From an uncultured Chitinophagaceae bacterium (GTDB taxonomy: Bacteria; Bacteroidota; Bacteroidia; Chitinophagales; Chitinophagaceae): a stretch of DNA of 10,336 nt. Below are positions 1 to 5,095 of the stretch, one piece after another; position 1 is the stretch's first letter, and each line of letters begins with the position of its first letter. The translations under genes were made by a program, and so were the position numbers. A model generated the notes under the pieces. It was given only the letters and a program-made list of their open reading frames with translations, did no database searches and was not told the DNA's origin. Location of the stretch: positions 1 to 10,336 of the forward strand of contig CALKVC010000172.1 in assembly GCA_937996595.1 (NCBI GenBank), in the 5' to 3' direction.

Positions 1-483
1 GAAGTCTATGCCTTTTTCTTTGGCATAATCAATTTCAGCGATTGATTTTATACCACAGTCGAGCGCAATAATTAATGAAAAGCCATTTTCTGCAGCATAA
101 TCTATACCCAGTTTAGAAATTCCGTAACCTTCTTTGTAGCGATTAGGAATATAGAAATCGATGTTCGGATAGATTCTTTTGAAAAAATGGTATACTAGTG
201 CTACGGAAGTGGTTCCATCCACATCGTAATCGCCGAATATTAGTATTTTTTCCCGGGAAGTAACGGCAATGTGTATACGCTCCACTGCCTCTTTCATGCC
301 TTTCATCAGCCAGGGGGAATGCAACTGGTCAAGTTGCGGGCGGAAATAGTTACGGGCTTCATCATATGTTTCAATTCCCCTTTGTACCAGTATGTTGCAG
401 ATGGTTTGGCTGATACCCAGCGACTGCCTGAGCTTTTCAGCTTTTACTTTATCGCAGGGCAATATATTCCATCTTTTTTCCAA
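1..483 (-). CDS. recJ: Single-stranded-DNA-specific exonuclease RecJ, N-terminal part (runs off left edge)
   Basis: RecJ is a 5'-3' single-strand DNA exonuclease of the DHH phosphoesterase family, acting in recombination and mismatch or base-excision repair. The window holds about 161 codons. The N-terminal KRWN segment is typical of Bacteroidota RecJ. DHH motif I appears as FGDYDVDGTTS near residues 80-90, with the metal-binding Asp residues, and a second motif as ALDCGIKS near residues 140-147. The DHH motif itself and the rest of the protein lie outside the window. The start is TTG at 483-481: the frame is closed by the TGA of the upstream gene only two codons earlier, no ATG or GTG lies between, and the first in-frame ATG (around the MKGMKEA segment) would remove the conserved N-terminus. 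It follows the polyprenyl synthase gene by 6 nt in the same frame, so the two are probably co-transcribed. Family assignment is sure; the TTG start is inferred. Confidence 0.93.
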   Translation of the reverse strand, partial: MEKRWNILPCDKVKAEKLRQSLGISQTICNILVQRGIETYDEARNYFRPQLDQLHSPWLMKGMKEAVERIHIAVTSREKILIFGDYDVDGTTSVALVYHFFKRIYPNIDFYIPNRYKEGYGISKLGIDYAAENGFSLIIALDCGIKSIAEIDYAKEKGIDF

Positions 484-489
484 AAACCG

Positions 490-1452
490 TCAGTATTTTC
501 TGTCTGTGGTAAAGCGCACCAGTTCTTCTAGTGCGTCCCTTACCGGAGATGGGTCAAAACTATGCAATATTTCAAGTGCTTCGTCCCGGTATGAATTCAT
601 TTTAGTTTCTGCGTAACGGATTCCGCCTGCTGCAACCACATTATCAATAATAAAGTTTATACTTTCTTTATTTTTATTTTCATTCTTCAGCATATATATC
701 AGCTTCCGGCGGGTAGCTTTATCTGTATTATTGAGAGTATATATCAGCGGAAGGGTCAGTTTTTTTTCCCGGATATCGTTGCCGGTGGGTTTGCCAACAT
801 CTTCTTTGCCATAATCGAACAGGTCGTCTTTTATCTGGAATGCGATGCCCACTTTTTGCCCGAAAACCCGCATCAATTCTGTCTTTTTCTCATCTTTCCC
901 GGTACTGTATGCACCAACGGCACAAGCGGAAGACAATAGGGAGGCAGTCTTATTCCGGATGATTTCAAAATAGACATCTTCATCCAGGTTCAGTTTGCGT
1001 GACTTTTCAATCTGAAGTAATTCGCCTTCACTCATTTGTCTTACGGCATCCGTTAGAATATGCAGGTGCATAAAATCATCATGGGAGGTAGACAGCAGGA
1101 GCCCTTTTGACAGCAGGTAATCGCCAACAAGAACGGCAATCTTATTTTTCCAGATGGCATTGATGGAGAAAAACCCCCTTCTTTCCATTGATTCATCTAC
1201 CACATCATCGTGAACAAGGGTAGCGGTATGCAGGAGTTCAACCAGGGCGGCTGCCCGGTAGGTACTTTCATTCACTTCGCCTATCAGTTTTGCACTTAAA
1301 AATACGAACATCGGCCTCATCTGTTTGCCCTTACGCTTGATGATATACTTCAAAATACGGTCCAGCATGGGCGTATTACTGCGTACGGCATCCTCAAACT
1401 TCTTTTCAAAAGTGCTTAATTCTTTGCCTATTATGTTTTTTACAAAATCCAT
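490..1452 (-). CDS. ispB: Polyprenyl diphosphate synthase (IspB-type, trans-isoprenyl)
   Basis: A 320-residue trans-prenyltransferase that condenses isopentenyl diphosphate units onto an allylic diphosphate to make a long-chain prenyl diphosphate, here most likely the menaquinone side chain. Visible landmarks are KGKQMRP near 41-47, the first Asp-rich motif as LVHDDVVDES (DDVVD at 82-86), GDYLLSKG near 110-117, and the second Asp-rich motif DDLFD at 209-213 followed by GKPTGND at 220-226. The residue five before the first motif is a small Ala (77), the usual mark of long-chain enzymes; a bulky aromatic there would indicate a short product. Exact chain length cannot be read; MK-7 is common in this lineage, so heptaprenyl is as likely as octaprenyl. 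ATG at 1452-1450 is preferred over a TTG one codon upstream. No clear Shine-Dalgarno is seen. The gene heads a minus-strand unit with recJ. Confidence 0.93.
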   Translation of the reverse strand: MDFVKNIIGKELSTFEKKFEDAVRSNTPMLDRILKYIIKRKGKQMRPMFVFLSAKLIGEVNESTYRAAALVELLHTATLVHDDVVDESMERRGFFSINAIWKNKIAVLVGDYLLSKGLLLSTSHDDFMHLHILTDAVRQMSEGELLQIEKSRKLNLDEDVYFEIIRNKTASLLSSACAVGAYSTGKDEKKTELMRVFGQKVGIAFQIKDDLFDYGKEDVGKPTGNDIREKKLTLPLIYTLNNTDKATRRKLIYMLKNENKNKESINFIIDNVVAAGGIRYAETKMNSYRDEALEILHSFDPSPVRDALEELVRFTTDRKY

Positions 1453-1605
1453 CAAAAAAACGGCAATTTAAGCCAGTAAAAACCGTAATCAAATTATTTT
1501 ATTCGGGATGCCGGACAGGTATCGGGCAACCTGGCTGATTTAAATATGATTATTGGCGAAAATCCGTTCCAAACAGTTTGTGGTCAAAGCTTTAGTAAAT
1601 ACAAC

Positions 1606-1626
1606 ATTTCGGGTTATTTCCGAAAT
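1606..1626. repeat. 7-bp perfect inverted repeat upstream of the OmpA-gene promoter
   Basis: ATTTCGG (1606-1612) and CCGAAAT (1620-1626) are exact reverse complements separated by 7 nt. The repeat lies about 30 bp upstream of the -33 element of the plus-strand promoter, where an activator could bind, and it would also lie in the upstream region of the leftward gene. It has no T tract, so it is not a terminator. A repeat of this size can arise by chance in 277 bp. Confidence 0.35.
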
Positions 1627-1654
1627 CCGGTAATATAAATAAAACCTAAAAAAA

Positions 1655-1685
1655 TTTGGTATTTCATGTGCATTCGATAAATTTG
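1655..1685 (+). promoter_or_regulatory. Bacteroidota sigma-A promoter (TTTG-N19-TAnnTTTG)
   Basis: TTTG at 1655-1658 is followed after exactly 19 nt by TAAATTTG at 1678-1685, matching the established Bacteroidota primary promoter form (a -33 TTG/TTTG element, about 19-nt spacer, -7 TAnnTTTG element). Transcription would start near 1690-1693, giving a leader of roughly 37-40 nt before the ATG at 1730. The leader has no Shine-Dalgarno but is A/T-rich, usual for highly expressed genes in this phylum. The position is seen; activity is inferred. Confidence 0.8.
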
Positions 1686-1729
1686 CATTTAATCAACTCG
1701 TATTTTAGAAATCTATCAATCATTAAGTT

Positions 1730-3382
1730 ATGGAAAGCAAAAAGTTAAAACTATTATTACTGATCATATGCACTACCCTTGTTTCGGGGCTGTATGCCCA
1801 GATGGGGAGTGGATATGACGTAAAAGACTCAACAGTTATTTCCAAAAGGAATTTGCCTCAGCACAATGAATTCTGGAATAACACTTACAATTTCCCTGCA
1901 AAGCCTCGTAACATGTGGGAAGTAGGTGCTTCTGTTGGTACTTTAATGATAAGTGGAGATGTACCCATCAAATTTCCAACCTTAGGTTTTGGTGTTCATG
2001 TAAGGAAAGCATTTGGTTATGTTTTCTCTATGCGCTTGCAATACATCAATGGTACCGGAAAAGGATTAAGTTGGCTTGCTTCCGAAAATTTTGCTAAAAA
2101 CCCTGCATACAAAGGATATTTCGCTCCTGTACGTTCTTCTGCAGGCCCGATTGTATACAGTGACGGAATTGATGGAAACCCGCTGGGAACTGCTCCTGAT
2201 GTTGTGTACTACAGTTATAAATCTCATGTACAGGACCTCAGTTTACAAGGTATTGTTACATTGAACAATGTACGTTTTCATAAACAAAAAACCGGCTTTG
2301 TAATTTATGGTGGCGGTGGTATTGGTGCAACCATTTACCAGGTTAAAGTAAATGCACTTAATGACAACGGTAACAATTATGCTACTGAATTCAGGAATAT
2401 TTACAACCAGTACGGAACCGTTTACAAAACTCGTAAAGATGTAAGGAAAGCACTGAAAGATGTGATGGATGATTCATATGAAACCAAAGCGGAAGATAAT
2501 GGTGAGCGTCGCCCGAAAATTGGAGATAATACACTGAAGCCTTCCGGAACTGTAATTGTGGGTGTTGCTTTCAAACTTGGAAAAAGGATCAATCTGGCTT
2601 TAGAAAACCGTCACACGTTTGTTAAAGACGATTTACTGGATGGCCAGCGTTGGGCAGAACATGCTTATGGCGATGCGAGCAATACAGATGATTTTGATTC
2701 ATACAACTATTTGTCACTGGGATTAAACTTTAACCTGGGTGCCAAATCTGTTGAACCATTGTGGTGGCTGAATCCATTGGATTATGCTTACAGCGAACTG
2801 AACAACCCAAGGCATATCAAACTGCCTAAACCAACTTATGATGATGCTGATGGCGACGGTGTTCTTGATGCACTGGACCGTGAGCCAAATACACCTGCCG
2901 GTTGCCCTGTTGATACACATGGTGTAACCAAAGATACAGATGGCGATGGTATACCTGATTGCAAAGACAAGCAACTGATTACTCCAACAGAGTGCCAGCC
3001 TGTAGATGCTGATGGTGTTGGTAAATGCCCGGAACCGGAATGCTGCAAAAAATTAGCTGATGCGGCTGCACTGAACCAGGCTCCTCCATGCCCTTCAGAT
3101 TACCCAAGCCTTACATTTAAAGGAAACGGTTCTACCCTGGGCAGCGATGCCAAAGCGATGCTGGCTACTGTTGCTGCTAAAATGAAAGCAAATCCTAATT
3201 GCAATATCAATATCAATGGATATCCTGAAGCTTCAAAAGCATCTCAGGCTGTTTGCCAGAAAAGGGTTGAGGCTGCAAAAATGTACCTGGTAGAAAGGGA
3301 AGGTATCAGCGCAGACAGGATTACTACTAACTGCGAAGTTGGTGGCGGCGACAAGAATACAATTGACATCAAGTCAAACTAA
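1730..3382 (+). CDS. OmpA-family outer-membrane protein with TSP3 repeats and degenerate C-terminal OmpA domain
   Basis: A 550-residue exported protein. Residues 1-23 form a Sec signal peptide (Lys-rich start, LLLLII core, cleavage after LYA) with no lipobox Cys. Residues about 60-340 are rich in alternating and aromatic or Gly residues and end in a strand-like YNYLSLGLNFNLG, consistent with an outer-membrane beta-barrel. Residues about 371-430 carry Asp-rich TSP3-type calcium-binding repeats (DADGDGVLDALD, DTDGDGIPDCKD, and a partial DADGVGKC). Residues about 455-548 form an OmpA/MotB-like domain (YPSLTFKGNGSTLGSDAK, then RVEAAKMYLVEREGISADRI). Its ligand loop is unusual: where GHTD normally stands there is GYPE (497-500), and the loop before the conserved Arg (512) is about three residues short, so peptidoglycan binding may be weak or altered. 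Ten Cys occur between 392 and 535. It is monocistronic, with its own promoter and terminator. The likely role is structural, linking envelope layers; the exact function is unknown. Confidence 0.88.
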   Translation: MESKKLKLLLLIICTTLVSGLYAQMGSGYDVKDSTVISKRNLPQHNEFWNNTYNFPAKPRNMWEVGASVGTLMISGDVPIKFPTLGFGVHVRKAFGYVFSMRLQYINGTGKGLSWLASENFAKNPAYKGYFAPVRSSAGPIVYSDGIDGNPLGTAPDVVYYSYKSHVQDLSLQGIVTLNNVRFHKQKTGFVIYGGGGIGATIYQVKVNALNDNGNNYATEFRNIYNQYGTVYKTRKDVRKALKDVMDDSYETKAEDNGERRPKIGDNTLKPSGTVIVGVAFKLGKRINLALENRHTFVKDDLLDGQRWAEHAYGDASNTDDFDSYNYLSLGLNFNLGAKSVEPLWWLNPLDYAYSELNNPRHIKLPKPTYDDADGDGVLDALDREPNTPAGCPVDTHGVTKDTDGDGIPDCKDKQLITPTECQPVDADGVGKCPEPECCKKLADAAALNQAPPCPSDYPSLTFKGNGSTLGSDAKAMLATVAAKMKANPNCNININGYPEASKASQAVCQKRVEAAKMYLVEREGISADRITTNCEVGGGDKNTIDIKSN

Positions 3383-3416
3383 AATAAGTTTTAATTCCAC
3401 TTTTTGCTCAATGATT

Positions 3417-3447
3417 AAGCCCTCCCATTTTTGGGAGGGCTTTTCTT
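3417..3447 (+). terminator. Rho-independent terminator of the OmpA-family gene
   Basis: Perfect 10-bp stem AAGCCCTCCC (3417-3426) / GGGAGGGCTT (3433-3442), 6-nt loop ATTTTT, then a T-rich tail (TTCTT). It lies 35 nt after the stop codon at 3382. The strong GC-rich stem should end the transcript cleanly, which isolates the OmpA-family gene from the bamD run. Confidence 0.93.
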
Positions 3448-3448
3448 A

Positions 3449-3524
3449 TTGCCGGGAAGACGGGAAGATTTGTTGCCGGGAAGGACGTAATTTTTTTTAT
3501 TGCCGGGAAAACGGAAAGGTTCTT
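3449..3524 (+). repeat. Three direct copies of a TTGCCGGGAAG-type repeat
   Basis: The copies start at 3449, 3473 and 3500, spaced 24 and 27 nt. Each reads TTGCCGGGAA at its start, continues as a variant of GACGG(G)AAG, and is followed by T-rich sequence (T8 at 3491-3498; TTCT then more T from 3520). The first copy contains the 8-mer CGGGAAGA twice in tandem (3453-3468). A diverged fragment sharing AAGGTTCTT with the third copy recurs at 3579-3587. The repeats are distinctly GC-rich against an AT-rich background. Copy one is nearly the exact inverse of the copy at 3732-3750. Confidence 0.85.
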
Positions 3525-3615
3525 TTTTTTTACTTTTCAGTTTTATTGTAATCTGTTAACTATTGTAGTGTTACAGGGAAGGTTCTTATTAAAATTTTGG
3601 CTTGAATAAAAAAGG

Positions 3616-3651
3616 CATATAAATGAATTAAGATAGATGAGCATTTATATG
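3616..3651. repeat. 10-bp perfect inverted repeat in the AT-rich spacer
   Basis: CATATAAATG (3616-3625) and CATTTATATG (3642-3651) are exact reverse complements around a 16-nt loop, and two G-T pairs could extend the base of the stem. The right arm overlaps a TATGTTTG element (3648-3655) that resembles a Bacteroidota -7 box. It could be an RNA hairpin or an operator-like site. AT-only palindromes are easier to find by chance in AT-rich DNA, so weight is limited. Confidence 0.5.
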
Positions 3652-3731
3652 TTTGTATTTTTCATAAGAAGTAAAGCACATAAGGATTATTAAAAAAAAA
3701 TAAAATATAATAAAAAAATTACATACAAATT

Positions 3732-3768
3732 ATCTTCCCGACTTCCCGGCACCATTTACTTCCCGGCA
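3732..3768 (-). repeat. Two inverted copies of the GCCGGGAAG repeat
   Basis: Read on the minus strand, the copy at 3750-3732 is GCCGGGAAGTCGGGAAGAT. It matches the first left-hand copy (3451-3469) at 18 of 19 positions, differing only at the A/T in the middle. A second, shorter copy (TGCCGGGAAGT) lies at 3767-3757. Together with the left cluster they form terminal inverted repeats around about 320 nt. If transcribed through, the arms could pair into a long stem. Confidence 0.85.
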
Positions 3769-3855
3769 GATTTAATATTACCATGCTTTATATATAACTT
3801 AACACGCCTTTTTTGGCTATTTATGTATTTACCGGCATATTTGAAAAAAATCTAT

Positions 3856-3863
3856 TAATTTTG
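3856..3863 (+). promoter_or_regulatory. Candidate -7 promoter element for bamD
   Basis: TAATTTTG fits the Bacteroidota -7 consensus TAnnTTTG and is followed by CAC, a frequent extension. I see no TTTG at the expected distance upstream (about 3833-3836), so only half of the promoter is supported. A start a few bases downstream would lie at about 3868-3871, just before the bamD ATG at 3873, giving a leaderless or nearly leaderless mRNA. Confidence 0.5.
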
Positions 3864-3872
3864 CACTTCTTT

Positions 3873-4703
3873 ATGCATATACTTAAAAGGGTTTTCCCTG
3901 TTTTCCTGCTTGTTTTGGTTATTGCATCATGTAATAACATGAATAAGATTCAGAAAAGCAAGGATTATGATTACAAGCTGGCAAAAGCGGATGAGTTTTA
4001 TGCCAAAAAGAAATACAGGCTGGCTAACCAGTTATATGAAGAACTGTTCCCTGCATTTAAAGGAACACAGAAATTTGAAGATCTTTATTATAAATACGCC
4101 TATTGTTTCTATTATATGGATTTGTACCGGGATGCTGAAAACCTCTTTAAAGGATACCTGGAAGTTTTTCCAAACAGCAGCCGTGCCGAAGAAGTTGATT
4201 ATATGAGGGCATATTGCTTTTATAAGCAATCTCCCAAGATTGATCTTGAACAGGTGAATACGGTAAAAGCGATGGGTATGATGCAGACATTCATCAATAC
4301 ACATCCCGGATCTCCACGCATAAAGGATGCTACGGAAATAATAGATTTATCAAGGGCAAAACTGGAGGTGAAAGAATACAGGGGCGCCAAATTATATTAT
4401 AACCTTAGCCAGTACAGGGCAGCAGCCATTGCATTTGCAAACCTGCTTAATAATTATCCTGAATCGGCAAAAGGGGATGAGTATAAATTGATGATTGTAA
4501 GGTCTTACTACCGCTTTGCAAAACTGAGTATACCGGAAAAGCAGGAAGAACGGTATGAAAAAGTGATGACAGAATATGAGGATTTTGCCGATCGTTACCC
4601 GGATAGTAAACTGCTGAAAGACGCAGAAGAATATTATAATTTAAGTAAAAATCACATTAAAGAAATAAAAAATGAGCAAATTACGTCGTCAGCTAAGCGC
4701 TAG
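3873..4703 (+). CDS. bamD: Outer-membrane assembly lipoprotein BamD
   Basis: BamD is the essential TPR lipoprotein of the BAM complex that inserts beta-barrel proteins into the outer membrane. With the ATG at 3873 the product is 276 residues: a lipoprotein signal (MHILKRV, hydrophobic FLLVLV) with lipobox VIASC and lipidated Cys20. Then come repeated helix pairs typical of BamD/YfiO: DYKLAKADEFYAKKKYRLANQLYEEL (about 33-58), YYKYAYCFYYMDLYRDAENLF (72-92, ending FP), MRAYCFYKQ (111-119), and RAAAIAFANLLNNYPES (182-198). Residues after Cys are NNMNK, without the acidic run of Bacteroidota surface-export signals, so the protein should face the periplasm as BamD does. An upstream TTG (3813) would add 20 residues before the signal peptide and is rejected. 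The 3' end overlaps rpoZ by 32 nt. Confidence 0.93.
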   Translation: MHILKRVFPVFLLVLVIASCNNMNKIQKSKDYDYKLAKADEFYAKKKYRLANQLYEELFPAFKGTQKFEDLYYKYAYCFYYMDLYRDAENLFKGYLEVFPNSSRAEEVDYMRAYCFYKQSPKIDLEQVNTVKAMGMMQTFINTHPGSPRIKDATEIIDLSRAKLEVKEYRGAKLYYNLSQYRAAAIAFANLLNNYPESAKGDEYKLMIVRSYYRFAKLSIPEKQEERYEKVMTEYEDFADRYPDSKLLKDAEEYYNLSKNHIKEIKNEQITSSAKR

Positions 4704-5013
4704 TACAAATAGTGTGGTAGAACCAAAAAAACTTTCTGACCTGAAAGAAAAGACAGGTAATGTATATGAGTCTATCGCTATTATTGCAAAAAGGGCGAAC
4801 CAGATAAACATTACTATCAAAGAAGAGCTTCATAATAAGCTGGAAGAATTTGCAAGCCATACCGACAGCCTGGAGGAGATCCACGAGAATAAGGAGCAAA
4901 TTGAAATATCCAGGGCCTATGAGCGTATGCCAAACCCGGCATTGCTGGCAACAGCAGAATTCCTGGATGATAAGGTTTATTTCCGCAAGAATGACGAGGA
5001 TTTATTCAGTTGA
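4672..5013 (+). CDS. rpoZ: DNA-directed RNA polymerase omega subunit, Bacteroidota type (Rpb6-like)
   Basis: A 113-residue omega subunit, which helps assemble and stabilise RNA polymerase by clamping the beta' subunit. The diagnostic stretch TGNVYESIAIIAKRANQI (28-45) matches the omega/Rpb6 core, followed by an acidic helix (EELHNKLEEF, 51-60) and EQIEISRAYERMPNPAL (75-91), the typical C-terminal block of the Bacteroidota form. Length fits that family. The ATG at 4672 lies inside bamD in another frame, preceded by an A-rich stretch with no Shine-Dalgarno; it gives the expected N-terminal tail and no better start lies downstream before the core. The 32-nt overlap with bamD suggests translational coupling. 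The bamD-rpoZ-coaBC-DUF4835 order is, from memory, common in Bacteroidota. Confidence 0.93.
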   Translation: MSKLRRQLSASTNSVVEPKKLSDLKEKTGNVYESIAIIAKRANQINITIKEELHNKLEEFASHTDSLEEIHENKEQIEISRAYERMPNPALLATAEFLDDKVYFRKNDEDLFS

Positions 5014-5066
5014 TGCGGATGAATTTTTATTTTTACATCTTCTTTTAGAATAGAAGTTATAATTTT

Positions 5067-5095
5067 AATCTCGCCATTACCGGCGGGATTTTTTT
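5067..5095 (+). terminator. Terminator-like hairpin abutting the coaBC start codon
   Basis: Stem TCTCGCC (5069-5075) / GGCGGGA (5082-5088) with one T-G wobble and loop ATTACC, extendable by two A-T pairs, followed by seven T (5089-5095) and then directly by the coaBC ATG at 5096. The form is that of an intrinsic terminator located 55 nt after the rpoZ stop. Because no room remains for a promoter between the hairpin and the start codon, coaBC transcripts must pass through it; partial termination (attenuation or polarity) is the simplest reading. Confidence 0.65.

Larger units (their letters stand above)
1453..1729. other. Divergent intergenic region (polyprenyl synthase / OmpA-family gene)
   Basis: About 277 nt between divergently transcribed genes. 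It contains the plus-strand promoter at 1655-1685 and two small inverted repeats: CAGGT at 1516-1520 pairing with ACCTG at 1529-1533, and ATTTCGG at 1606-1612 pairing with CCGAAAT at 1620-1626. I looked for the mirror-image promoter element (CAAAnnTA on the plus strand) for the leftward gene and found no exact match, only a one-base-short version around 1490-1497. No ORF worth reporting lies here. Confidence 0.8.
3443..3872. other. Long AT-rich non-coding region bounded by GCCGGGAAG repeats
   Basis: A gene-free stretch of roughly 430 nt between the OmpA-gene terminator and bamD. Its left end has three direct copies of a GC-rich repeat and its right part two inverted copies; between them lies about 200 nt of very AT-rich DNA, including A9 and A7 runs (near 3691-3720) and a 10-bp inverted repeat (3616-3651). 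Short reading frames here are low-complexity and driven by the repeats, so I call no gene. A TATGTTTG (-7-like) sequence at 3648-3655 has no matching -33 element. The region could be a degenerate intergenic repeat element, a regulatory array or a non-coding transcript; the sequence alone does not decide. Confidence 0.75.

Noticed and set aside
1511..1534. CAGGT/ACCTG hairpin near the polyprenyl synthase start as a regulatory RNA
   Set aside because: Only a 5-bp stem with a mismatched extension; no T tract and no conserved element recognised.
3339..3551. A 70-codon plus-strand frame after the OmpA-family gene with repeated YCRE-type peptides
   Set aside because: It overlaps the end of the OmpA gene, crosses the terminator, and its repeated peptides are simply translations of the GCCGGGAAG DNA repeats.
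3449..3768. CRISPR array at the GCCGGGAAG repeats
   Set aside because: Repeat cores are too short and imperfect, spacings are uneven, orientation changes within the locus, and no cas genes are nearby.
3813..3872. Upstream TTG start for bamD adding 20 residues
   Set aside because: It would place 20 residues before a clear lipoprotein signal peptide and overlap the candidate -7 element; the ATG at 3873 gives a standard signal.
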